This document shows, in pieces, positions 23,421 to 32,398 of a stretch of 64,000 bases of DNA (the stretch's first letter is position 1; every line of letters begins with the position of its first letter). The translations under genes were made by a program, and so were the position numbers. Below the pieces are notes generated by a model. It was not told where the DNA came from. It did no database searches and saw only the letters and a program-made list of their open reading frames with translations. The DNA is from Thioalkalivibrio sp. ALE14 (GTDB lineage Bacteria > Pseudomonadota > Gammaproteobacteria > Ectothiorhodospirales > Ectothiorhodospiraceae). The stretch covers positions 283,994-347,993 of the forward strand of contig NZ_AQXY01000029.1 in NCBI RefSeq assembly GCF_000376845.1. The letters are read 5' to 3'.

Positions 23421-24457
23421 CGGTTCACCTGCTGATGTTCCTTGAGATAGATCTGCGCGTGCACCGGATCCAGCGCGACGCGTTCGCCCGCATCCAGGCC
23501 GCCGAGGATCTCGATCATGCCGTCATGCTGACGCCCGACCCGCACCTGGCGAAACGCCACGCGGTCCTCCTCGTCGACCACATAGACCGCGATCACCTCG
23601 CTGCGATACACCACCGCCTCCACCGGCACCAGCAGGCGCTCCACGGCGTCCACCACGAACGCGGTCTTCACGAACATGCCGGGGAACAGCCCCAGGTCCC
23701 GCTGCTCCGGCAGGTTCACGCGAATGCGGAAGGTCGAACTGGCCGGATCGGCATAGGGGAAGATGGTCAGGCTCTCGGCCGCCACCCGGTCACCGTTCAG
23801 CAGGACCTCGGCACTGCGCCGTTCGCGCACGTTGTGGATCAGGCGCTGCGGCACATCCACGGCCACGCGCAGCTGGTCCAGACTGATCCCGGACAGTAGC
23901 GGCGAACCCGGGTTGACCGATTCGCCGACCTCGATATGACGCTCCGTGACGATACCGGAGTACGGGGCATACACCTCGGTGTAGCCAAGCTGTTCGCGGG
24001 CCTCTTCGACCCGGCCCTCGGCGGAGCGCAGCCGGGCGCGGGCCGACTCCAGCGCCGCCTCGGCGCGATCGAACTCGGACCGAGAAACCACCCCGCGATC
24101 GAACACGTCGCGGATCCGCTCGAATTCCGAGCGGGCCTCGTTGAAGCGGGCACGGGCCTCGGCAAGGTCGCCCTCGGCCTGGCTGACCCGGGCCTGCTGC
24201 TCGGTGTCGCTGACCCGGACCAGGAGTTCGTCCGTCTCGACAAAGTCGTCCACATCCACATAGATCTCGCGGATGCGCCCGGAGGTCTGGGCGGAGATCG
24301 TGGAACGCTGCACCGCCTCGACACGGCCATCCAGGATCCGTTCCTGGGCGATGGTCTGGCGTTCGGCGGTTACCGTGTCGAATGGCAGTTCCGCCTGGGC
24401 CGCGAATGGCAACAGCAGCAGGCCCCACAGGGCGTGGCGCATCGGGATTCGTGTCAT
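23417..24457 (-). CDS. RND efflux periplasmic adaptor (membrane fusion protein)
   Basis: 346-residue adaptor linking the RND pump to an outer-membrane channel. A signal peptide (HALWGLLLLPFAAQA) is followed by a split barrel-sandwich/lipoyl domain (GRVEAVQRSTISAQTSGRI and YAPYSGIVTERHIEVGESV) around a long helical hairpin rich in Ala/Glu/Arg at about 95-160, then beta-barrel domains ending QVRVGRQHDGMIEILGGLDAGE. The start is ATG 24457; ATG 24442 is possible. Its stop overlaps the permease start by four bases. It heads the operon, with a palindrome overlapping the likely promoter. Confidence 0.92.
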   Translation of the reverse strand: MTRIPMRHALWGLLLLPFAAQAELPFDTVTAERQTIAQERILDGRVEAVQRSTISAQTSGRIREIYVDVDDFVETDELLVRVSDTEQQARVSQAEGDLAEARARFNEARSEFERIRDVFDRGVVSRSEFDRAEAALESARARLRSAEGRVEEAREQLGYTEVYAPYSGIVTERHIEVGESVNPGSPLLSGISLDQLRVAVDVPQRLIHNVRERRSAEVLLNGDRVAAESLTIFPYADPASSTFRIRVNLPEQRDLGLFPGMFVKTAFVVDAVERLLVPVEAVVYRSEVIAVYVVDEEDRVAFRQVRVGRQHDGMIEILGGLDAGERVALDPVHAQIYLKEHQQVNR

Positions 24458-24526
24458 GAGGCGTCTGTCCTTGCTTGGTGAGGTTCCTGGCCGCGTGCAG
24501 TCTCGCACACGCCCCGGCCTCCATAT

Positions 24527-24568
24527 ATTAGATTTCTCTAATTTATTATTTCCTGATGTTCGACGCAA
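24527..24568 (-). promoter_or_regulatory. Candidate promoter and AT-rich operator of the RND operon
   Basis: On the minus strand TTGCGT (24568-24563) and TAAATT (24545-24540) are 17 bases apart. A perfect 6-4-6 palindrome ATTAGA-tttc-TCTAAT at 24527-24542 overlaps the -10 and the likely start site, 70 bases before the adaptor gene. The A/T-rich patch contrasts sharply with its GC-rich surroundings. The arrangement fits a repressor site; AT-rich palindromes of this kind are used by ArsR-family repressors among others, but no regulator gene is adjacent. Confidence 0.5.
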
Positions 24569-24647
24569 TCCGGACGGACCCATCCGCGCCCGGATCGCCT
24601 CCCTCGCAGCGAGTATAGCCACCCTGACAAGGGTTTCACCCGGCCCC

Positions 24648-24808
24648 AGCCCGGATGTTTCATAAATTGCACGCGCCCTCGCGGGTCTCTTGTCCGCACA
24701 GGGAATTTTCCCCAGTCGGCCGTATCGCCAACGCCACTCCTTCGAAAAATCCCCTGTGCGGCCAATATCCTGCGCGATCATCACGCGAATCCATGAAATA
24801 TCCGGGCT
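24648..24808. repeat. MITE-like dispersed repeat, copy A
   Basis: A 161-base element with inverted ends, agcccggatgtttcat at the left and atgaaatatccgggct at the right, and an inner pair ccgcacaggg / ccctgtgcgg. The same element, about 94% identical by eye and in opposite orientation, lies at 47734-47897. It has no open frame of note. It sits between the RND operon promoter and the MIF-like gene. Confidence 0.8.
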
Positions 24809-24880
24809 AGGCACGCACGCTGCAGCAATCCCGCGCTCCCCGTATCATGGCGGCCTTTCTGGAACGACCCGGAGGATGCC

Positions 24881-25222
24881 ATGCCGCTGCTGCAAGTCGA
24901 GACCAATGCCGCCCTGCCCGACGACACCGCCGGCCTGTGCCAGCGCCTGTCCGCGCAGGTCGCCGACTGGCTGGGCAAGCCCGAGGGCTACGTGATGGTG
25001 GCCTGCCGCCACAACCCGGCCATGTGCTTTGGCGGGAGCACGGATCCGCTCGCCTACTGCGAACTGAAGAGCATCGGCCTGCCGGAAGGTCTGACCCGCG
25101 AGCTGTCGCGGAAGCTGTGCGACGCCCTGCAGGCCGAACTGGGCCTCGAGCCGGCCCGCGTCTACATCGAATTCGCCGACGCCCCGCGCCACTTCTGGGG
25201 CACCAACGGCACCACGTTCTGA
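24881..25222 (+). CDS. MIF-family tautomerase
   Basis: 113-residue protein of the macrophage migration inhibitory factor / phenylpyruvate tautomerase family. It begins [10 protein letters not shown], so removal of Met exposes the catalytic Pro. [20 protein letters not shown] and the conserved [20 protein letters not shown] (20 residues at the end) match the family, including the C-terminal WG-NG-TTF. Trimeric cytosolic enzyme in relatives; physiological role in bacteria unclear. GGAGG-type site precedes the ATG, and proS follows 34 bases on. Confidence 0.9.
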   Translation: MPLLQVETNAALPDDTAGLCQRLSAQVADWLGKPEGYVMVACRHNPAMCFGGSTDPLAYCELKSIGLPEGLTRELSRKLCDALQAELGLEPARVYIEFADAPRHFWGTNGTTF

Positions 25223-25256
25223 ACCCTTTCCAGCCATCAACCACGGACTGCCCCCG

Positions 25257-26969
<1,713 letters not shown>

Positions 26970-27001
26970 TTTGACCTGCAAGGACATGAACCTTGCGACC
27001 T

Positions 27002-27020
27002 ATTAACGCGTCGCGTTAAT
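27002..27020. promoter_or_regulatory. Palindromic operator upstream of higBA
   Basis: Perfect inverted repeat ATTAACGC-gtc-GCGTTAAT ending eight bases before the higB ATG. Autorepression by HigA at such palindromes is well established for the family, so this is the likely HigA site. A possible -10 (TTAATG, 27016-27021) overlaps it, which would make the toxin mRNA nearly leaderless. Confidence 0.65.
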
Positions 27021-27028
27021 GTTAACTC

Positions 27029-27313
27029 ATGATCAGGAGCTACCGAGGCAAGGACGCCGAGCAGGTAGCGCAGGGCGGGACATCTCGCCGGCTGCCGGCC
27101 GACATCGTACGCCGTGCGCGGATGCGGCTGGCACGCATCCATGCCGCCACCCAACTGGACGACCTGAAGGTTCCGTCGTCGCACCACCTGGAACGGCTCA
27201 AAGGAAACCGGGCGGGCCAGTACAGCATCCGCATCAACGCGCAATGGCGGATCTGTTTCGAATGGCACGACGGCCATGCGTACAAGGTTGAAATCGTGGA
27301 CTACCACCGATAG
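27029..27313 (+). CDS. higB: HigB-type toxin (RelE superfamily mRNA interferase)
   Basis: 94-residue basic protein of the plasmid-maintenance killer family. It starts MIRSYRGKDAEQ and carries LERLKGNRAGQYSIRINAQW and RICFEWHDGHAYKVEIVDYH, the strand-and-hook region that cleaves mRNA in the ribosome in characterised HigB toxins. The toxin gene precedes the antitoxin, as is typical for higBA. No clear Shine-Dalgarno precedes the ATG. higA starts 20 bases after the stop. Lies between proS and an SLC13 transporter, consistent with acquisition as a small module. Confidence 0.92.
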   Translation: MIRSYRGKDAEQVAQGGTSRRLPADIVRRARMRLARIHAATQLDDLKVPSSHHLERLKGNRAGQYSIRINAQWRICFEWHDGHAYKVEIVDYHR

Positions 27314-27333
27314 GCGGGCTGCTGGAGGCGACC

Positions 27334-27633
27334 ATGAATGATGAGAATTCGCATAACCCGATCCACCCAGGGGAACACTTGGCCGAATTCCTGGAAGAGA
27401 CCGGGATCAGCCAGTATCGCCTGGCGCTGGATATCAGCGTGCCGCCCCGCCGGATCAACGAGATCGTTCGCGGCAAGCGCGCTATCACCGCGGACACAGC
27501 CCTGCGCCTGGGCCGATACTTCGGCACCTCGCCCGAGTTCTGGATGAACCTTCAGGACCACTACGAGCTGGCGTGCGCTCAGCAAGCACTGGGCAATCGG
27601 CTCGATCAGGAAGTTCGCCCGCACGTCGCCTGA
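27334..27633 (+). CDS. higA: HigA-type antitoxin
   Basis: 99-residue HTH_3/XRE-family protein that neutralises HigB and represses the operon. Signature IHPGEHLAEFLEETGISQYR opens the DNA-binding domain; recognition-helix region PPRRINEIVRGKRAITADTA and the C-terminal RYFGTSPEFWMNLQDHYEL are classic HigA. GGAGG lies seven bases before the ATG, a much better site than higB has, which would favour antitoxin over toxin synthesis. Confidence 0.93.
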   Translation: MNDENSHNPIHPGEHLAEFLEETGISQYRLALDISVPPRRINEIVRGKRAITADTALRLGRYFGTSPEFWMNLQDHYELACAQQALGNRLDQEVRPHVA

Positions 27634-27712
27634 ACGAAGGCAGCGGCCGCGCCATGCGCACCCATGAACCACTGATCAGTAATCGCGTCGTGCGCGGCGG
27701 TCACTAACCGCT

Positions 27713-29575
27713 GTGGAAAGCATCGTGTTCACCCTGGAGATGGGGATCGTGTTCGGCCTGCTGGGGCTGACAATCCTGCTGTTCGTGACCGAGGTGATCC
27801 GGATCGACCTGGCGGCGCTGAGCGTGCTGTTCCTGCTGGGGATGGTGGCGCTGGTGCCGGGGGTCGCCCCGATCGTCGAGGGCGAGGCGCTGTTCTCCGG
27901 CTTCGCCTCGAATGCGGTGATCGCGATCATCGCGGTGATGATCATCGGCACCGGGCTGGACCGTTCCGGGGTCATGAACCGCCTGGCCGACCTGATCCTG
28001 CGCTTTGGCGGGCATACCGAGCGCCGGGTGATGGCCACCACCTCTGGCGCGGTGGGCATCATCACCAGCTTCATGCAGAACATCGGGGCCGCCGCGCTGT
28101 TCATGCCGGTGATCAACCGCATCGGGGCCGCGGCGCGCATCCCGCGCTCGCGCCTGCTGATGCCGATGGGCTTCGCCGCGATCGTCGGCGGCACCCTCAC
28201 CCTGGTCGCCTCCAGCCCGCTGATCCTGCTGAACGACCTGCTGCCGGAGCATGTCGACGGTTTCGGGCTGTTTGACGTGACACCGATCGGGCTGGCCCTG
28301 CTGACCATGCTGATCCTGTATTTCGCCCTGTTCGGAAAATGGGTGCTGCCCGCCCGCGATCCACAGGGCGAGGACCCGGACGAGAGCCGTGTGCAGACCA
28401 CCTCGGCCTGGTTCCGCGACGTCTACGGGATGGACTTCGGCGTGCGCGAGGCGCGCCTCGGCGAGGACAGCTCGCTGACCGGACTCAGCGTCGGTGACTT
28501 CGAGGCGACCTTCGGCGTGCATGTCGTCGGCGTCACGACAGCCGACGAAACCCGCATCGAGCCGAACCGGGACGTGGAGCTGGAACGCAGCGCGCATCTG
28601 GCGATCCTCGGCCCGGTGACCACGATCGAGACGACCTGCGAACAGACCGGCCTGAGGCTGAAGGACGAACTGGACGTGTTCGCCCGCGCCCTGTCCGCCC
28701 GCCATGGCGGCATCGCCGAGGTCATCGTGCCCCCGGGCTCCGAGCTGATCGGGCAAACGGTGCGCGACAAGGGCATGCGCCGCACCTACGGCATCTCGGT
28801 GCTGCGCATCCAGCGCGGCGACGACCTGATCATCGACGAGGTCCCGGATACCCCGCTGAAGGCCGGCGACACCCTGGTGGTACATACCCCTTGGGAGAAT
28901 CTGCAGGCGCTGGAGGACGACCGCGACTTTGTGGTGGTCACCAGCCGCTACCCGCGCCGCAAGCAGGAGGCCTCGAAGACCCACCGGCCGCTGGCGGCGC
29001 TCGGCTCGCTCGCGCTGGGGCTGGGGCTGGTGCTGTTCACCGACCTGCCCCTGGCGCTCGCCCTGCTGGGCGGTGCGCTGGGGATGATCTTCACCGGCGT
29101 CATCAGCATGGACGAGGCCTATCGCGGCATCAGCTGGAAAACGGTGTTCCTGCTGGCCTCGCTGATCCCGCTGGGTCTGGCGGTGGAGAACTCCGGTGCT
29201 GGCGAGTGGATCGCGACCAACGGCATGCAACAGCTACAGGGCATGCCGGTATGGGTGCTGCAGGTCGCGGTCTTCCTGCTGACCACCTTCTTCACGCTGG
29301 TGATGTCCAACGTCGGCGCCACGGTCCTGCTGGTGCCCCTGGCGGTCAGCTTCGCGAGCGTCGCCCAGGGCATGGGCATCGACGCCGACCCGCGGGTATT
29401 TGCTCTGATCGTCGCGATCGCGGCATCCAACTCCTTCATCCTGCCCACCCATCAGGTCAATGCCCTGATCATGGACCCGGGCGGCTACCGCGTGGCCGAC
29501 TACCTGCGCGCCGGGGCCGGCGTCACGCTGCTATTCATGGTCGTCTCGCTGATTGTCATCAACCTGCTCTTCTGA
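27713..29575 (+). CDS. SLC13/DASS-family transporter with TrkA-C domains
   Basis: 620-residue membrane protein of the divalent-anion:sodium symporter type. An N-terminal block of helices (VFGLLGLTILLFVTEVIRID; SNAVIAIIAVMIIGTGLDRS; SFMQNIGAAALFMPV with the SNT-like anion motif) is followed by two RCK_C/TrkA-C domains at about residues 220-400 and a second helix block with FILPTHQVNALIMDPGGYR. Such proteins import sulfate, dicarboxylates or similar anions; a sodium-coupled sulfate role would suit a haloalkaliphile but is inference. GTG 27713 is taken as start; an ATG eight codons in (MGIVFGLL) is an alternative. The gap to higA holds nothing notable. Confidence 0.88.
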   Translation: MESIVFTLEMGIVFGLLGLTILLFVTEVIRIDLAALSVLFLLGMVALVPGVAPIVEGEALFSGFASNAVIAIIAVMIIGTGLDRSGVMNRLADLILRFGGHTERRVMATTSGAVGIITSFMQNIGAAALFMPVINRIGAAARIPRSRLLMPMGFAAIVGGTLTLVASSPLILLNDLLPEHVDGFGLFDVTPIGLALLTMLILYFALFGKWVLPARDPQGEDPDESRVQTTSAWFRDVYGMDFGVREARLGEDSSLTGLSVGDFEATFGVHVVGVTTADETRIEPNRDVELERSAHLAILGPVTTIETTCEQTGLRLKDELDVFARALSARHGGIAEVIVPPGSELIGQTVRDKGMRRTYGISVLRIQRGDDLIIDEVPDTPLKAGDTLVVHTPWENLQALEDDRDFVVVTSRYPRRKQEASKTHRPLAALGSLALGLGLVLFTDLPLALALLGGALGMIFTGVISMDEAYRGISWKTVFLLASLIPLGLAVENSGAGEWIATNGMQQLQGMPVWVLQVAVFLLTTFFTLVMSNVGATVLLVPLAVSFASVAQGMGIDADPRVFALIVAIAASNSFILPTHQVNALIMDPGGYRVADYLRAGAGVTLLFMVVSLIVINLLF

Positions 29576-29651
29576 GCCCGGTCACGACCTTTCGGGTCCA
29601 CTCGGGCCGATACCCGCAACCGCAACCCGGCGCTACGGACGCATCATTGCC

Positions 29652-29942
29652 TCAACCCGTGGCGAAATCCCGTGGCGGGGTTTCGGGCGGCTCAACCTCC
29701 TCGGCCTCCACCGCGTCCACGCGCGCCATGCGCGGCCCGTCCGCCAGCCATTCCTCCAGCGTGTCGAGCGCCTCGCGCGGGCCCACGGCCAGCACCTCGA
29801 CGCTGCCGTCCGGTTCGTTGCGGGCATAACCGGTCAGCCCGAGCCGCCGGGCCTCGTCGCGGGTGGAGGCGCGGAAGAACACGCCCTGTACCCGGCCGCT
29901 GACACGCCAGCGGCGGGCATGGTTATCATTGGCCTCCGTCAT
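29652..29942 (-). CDS. acyP: Acylphosphatase
   Basis: Hydrolyses carboxyl-phosphate bonds of acylphosphates. The 96-residue protein has VSGRVQGVFFRASTRDEARR with catalytic Arg24 and GYARNEPDGSVEV with catalytic Asn42, the standard pair. It converges on the SLC13 gene and diverges from arsC across 23 bases. Confidence 0.95.
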   Translation of the reverse strand: MTEANDNHARRWRVSGRVQGVFFRASTRDEARRLGLTGYARNEPDGSVEVLAVGPREALDTLEEWLADGPRMARVDAVEAEEVEPPETPPRDFATG

Positions 29943-29965
29943 TTGTTGTCCTCCGGAGTGGATTC

Positions 29966-30322
29966 ATGTCCGATGCCCCTACGCTGTACCACAACCCGCG
30001 CTGCAGCAAGTCGCGCGCGACCCTGGAACTGCTGCGCGAGCAGGGCGTGGAGCCGCAGATCGTCGAATACCTGAAGACCCCGCCGGATGCCGCCACCCTG
30101 CGCGCCATCGTCGACCGGCTGGGCATCGCCCCGCGCGATCTCCTGCGCACCGGCGAGGCGGAGTACCGCGAACTGGGCCTGAAGGATGCGGAGCTGGATG
30201 ACGAGGCCCTGATCCAGACCATGGTCCAGCACCCGAGACTGATCGAGCGGCCGATCCTCGTGCACGGCGACCATGCGCGCATCGGGCGCCCCCCCGAGCA
30301 GGTGCTGGAGATCCTGTCGTGA
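29966..30322 (+). CDS. arsC: Arsenate reductase, glutaredoxin-dependent (ArsC family)
   Basis: Thioredoxin-fold protein of 118 residues. LYHNPRCSKSRATLELL carries catalytic Cys13, and the C-terminal ERPILVHGDHARIGRPPE contains the arginines that bind the oxyanion. Full E. coli plasmid-type ArsC is longer; this compact chromosomal form (YffB/ArsC group, close to those annotated as arsenate reductases) usually lies next to wrbA, as here. No arsR, arsB or acr3 gene is present, so arsenate as physiological substrate is not shown. It overlaps wrbA by four bases (GTGA). Confidence 0.9.
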   Translation: MSDAPTLYHNPRCSKSRATLELLREQGVEPQIVEYLKTPPDAATLRAIVDRLGIAPRDLLRTGEAEYRELGLKDAELDDEALIQTMVQHPRLIERPILVHGDHARIGRPPEQVLEILS

Positions 30323-30930
30323 GCGCGGCCCCCGAGGTCCTGGTGCTGTACTACAGCCGCTACGGCGCGACCGCCGAGCTGGCCCGTCACGTCGCCAGCG
30401 GCGTCGAGCGGGCCGGTGCGGTCGCACGCGTGCGCACCGTCCCCCCGGTGAGCACCAACATCACCGGCGACGCCCCGGCGGTTCCCGCCGACGGCCCGCC
30501 CTACGCGGAGACCCGCGATTTGGAGGAATGCGCCGGGCTGGTCATGGGCTCCCCCACCCGCTTCGGCAACATGGCCGCGCCGCTGAAGCACTTCCTCGAC
30601 GGCACCAGCGGCCTGTGGGCCAGTGGAGGTCTCGTCGACCGGCCGTTCGGCCTGTTCACCAGCACCGCCACCCAGCACGGCGGCCAGGAAACCACGCTGC
30701 TGACCATGGCCATGCCCCTGATCCATCAGGGGATGCTCTGGGTCGGCGTGCCCTACACCGTGCCGGAACTGAGCACCACGACCTCCGGGGGCTCACCCTA
30801 CGGGGCCAGCCACGTCGCCGGCGGCCAGGGCGAACATCCGGTCTCCCGCGAGGAACAGCGCATCGCCGCGGCACTGGGCGAGCGGGTCGGCCGCATCACG
30901 CGCCGCCTGCAGGCCGGGGAGCCGGCATGA
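30319..30930 (+). CDS. wrbA: NAD(P)H:quinone oxidoreductase WrbA
   Basis: Flavodoxin-like FMN enzyme that reduces quinones by two electrons. The 203-residue protein begins with VLVLYYSRYGATAELARHVA, the FMN phosphate loop, and contains GSPTRFGNMAAPLKHFLD and FTSTATQHGGQETTLL, both WrbA signatures. It starts with GTG overlapping the arsC stop and its own stop overlaps the next ATG, so arsC-wrbA-DUF2069 is translationally coupled. Confidence 0.94.
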   Translation: MSAAPEVLVLYYSRYGATAELARHVASGVERAGAVARVRTVPPVSTNITGDAPAVPADGPPYAETRDLEECAGLVMGSPTRFGNMAAPLKHFLDGTSGLWASGGLVDRPFGLFTSTATQHGGQETTLLTMAMPLIHQGMLWVGVPYTVPELSTTTSGGSPYGASHVAGGQGEHPVSREEQRIAAALGERVGRITRRLQAGEPA

Positions 30931-31283
30931 TCCTCGCGGCGCGCGGGCTGGCGCTGATCGCCTACCTGGCCCTGCTCGGCCTGATCCTGGTGTGGACCAC
31001 ATGGATCGACCCGCCGGAGATCGTGCCGATCTCGGTGGCACTGGTGATCCTGGTCCTGCCGCTGCTGTTCCCGCTGCGCGGGATGCTGCACGGGCGCCGC
31101 TACACCCACGCCTGGTCCAGCCTGCTGGCGCTGGCCTACGTGACCCTGGGGATCACCCTGGCCGCGGCGGCGGACGCACGCCTGTACGGCCTGCTGATGA
31201 CGGCCGCCAGCCTCGCCTGGTTCGCCGGCTGCCTGCTCTACGTCAAGCTGGACGCCCGCCGCGCCCGCCAAATCGCTTCCTGA
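30927..31283 (+). CDS. DUF2069-family small membrane protein
   Basis: 118-residue inner-membrane protein with about four hydrophobic helices (from LALIAYLALLGLILVWTTW to LLMTAASLAWFAGCLLYV) and a basic tail. The family is found next to wrbA in many gammaproteobacteria; function unknown. ATGA overlap with wrbA. A repeat island follows its stop. Confidence 0.82.
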   Translation: MILAARGLALIAYLALLGLILVWTTWIDPPEIVPISVALVILVLPLLFPLRGMLHGRRYTHAWSSLLALAYVTLGITLAAAADARLYGLLMTAASLAWFAGCLLYVKLDARRARQIAS

Positions 31284-31294
31284 GCGTTTTGGGC

Positions 31295-31659
31295 CCACTA
31301 CGAAGCGTACGGAGAAGGGCAAGGTCAAGGGCGATTCACAGGAAGATGGGAAGGCTGGAAGAAAGGCCATTTATTGGCTGGAACGGATAGCCCGGAACAC
31401 CGCCGCAGTGCGCAGTGCCTCGCCTACACGCGTCACCCCGGACACCGCGCAGCGGTGATCCGGGATCTCGCCGAGGCAGTGTTCCCGACGCCGGAGATCC
31501 CGGTTCTGCGTTACGCTCCGGCCGGGATGACGAACTCCTTGGGTGCTACCCCTACAGGTCCTTACTCCCTCGGCCCCCATCCAGAACCTTCCCGTCTTCT
31601 CACCTTCCTGTAAGCCGTCCTTGACCTTGACCTCGCCCTTCGTCGGACGCTTCGTGGTG
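31295..31659. repeat. Nested inverted-repeat island between DUF2069 and hda
   Basis: Outer arms 31295-31358 and 31581-31659 are imperfect inverted copies (ccactacgaagcgtacggag at left; inverted ccaccacgaagcgtccgacg at right, then agggc-aggtcaagg and cacaggaa blocks). Inside, 31431-31532 is another palindromic unit with ends cgtcaccccgg / ccgggatgacg. The right arm stops five bases from the hda stop. No gene is credible in this 380-base gap; it may act as a two-sided transcription end. Confidence 0.65.
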
Positions 31660-31663
31660 AACG

Positions 31664-32398
31664 TCAGGAACGCGCGAGCTGGTCGCGGACAAAGGGGATG
31701 GTCAGGCGCCGCTGTTCCGCCAGGGCGGCCAGGTCCAGGCGGTCCAGCAGTTCCAGCAACGCCACCAGGTCACGGCGATAGTGGCGCAGCAGGTAGTCGG
31801 CCACCGCCTCCGGCAGCTCCAGCCCGCGCAGTGCGGCGCGCTGGGCGAGGATGCGCTTGAGGTCGTCCTCCTCCGGTGCCTGCATGCGGAACACCGGCCC
31901 CCACGCCAGCCGCGACGTCAGGTCCGGCAGGCGGCTGTCCAGCCCGTCCGGCGCGTGAGTCGCCGCCAACAACACCCGGCAGCCGCCATCGCGCAGGCGG
32001 TTCAGCAGCCCGAACAGAGCTTCGTCCCAGTCACCCTGCCCGACCACCTGGTCGAGATCGTCCAGTGCCACCAGGCGGGCACGCTCCAGGCCGTCCAGCA
32101 CGGCCAGCGGCGGGGCGGATGCGACCTCGCCCAGCGGCAAGTACGCCACCGGCTCGCCGCGTTCGTGGCCCTGATGGCAGGCCGCCTGCAGCAGGTGGGT
32201 CTTGCCAACGCCGGACGGGCCGTGCAGCAGGATCTGCGGCTCGGTCATCCCGAATCCGACGGCCAGGGCCTCCACCGCATCCCGGGCGAGCGGGTTGCTG
32301 CCGGGATAGAAGCCGGCAAAGCGCGACGTGTCCCGCAGGCGTAGATCCAGCGGCAGCTGGCGCTGGGGGGCAGCCTCGCGACCCTGACCGGCACTCAT
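31664..32398 (-). CDS. hda: DnaA regulatory inactivator Hda
   Basis: AAA+ DnaA homologue that, bound to the sliding clamp, triggers hydrolysis of DnaA-ATP after initiation. The 244-residue protein has a clamp-binding motif QLPLDL at residues 14-19, the Walker A GPSGVGKT at 60-67, Walker B-like LVALDDLDQV, and lacks the DnaA DNA-binding domain. The start at 32398 overlaps the AI-2E permease stop by four bases. The permease-hda pairing recurs in gammaproteobacteria. Confidence 0.93.
   Translation of the reverse strand: MSAGQGREAAPQRQLPLDLRLRDTSRFAGFYPGSNPLARDAVEALAVGFGMTEPQILLHGPSGVGKTHLLQAACHQGHERGEPVAYLPLGEVASAPPLAVLDGLERARLVALDDLDQVVGQGDWDEALFGLLNRLRDGGCRVLLAATHAPDGLDSRLPDLTSRLAWGPVFRMQAPEEDDLKRILAQRAALRGLELPEAVADYLLRHYRRDLVALLELLDRLDLAALAEQRRLTIPFVRDQLARS

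Noticed and set aside
24538..24814. Frames on both strands across the MITE-like repeat, including an N-terminal extension of the RND adaptor
   Set aside because: They follow the palindromic repeat and promoter region; the adaptor's signal peptide begins at 24457 or 24442.
24457..24814. RND adaptor start at 24814 instead of 24457
   Set aside because: The longer form would bury the signal peptide and translate the operator and repeat.
29966..30930. An arsenic resistance operon
   Set aside because: Only an arsC-family gene is present, next to wrbA and DUF2069, a common housekeeping context; no arsR, arsB, acr3 or arsH.
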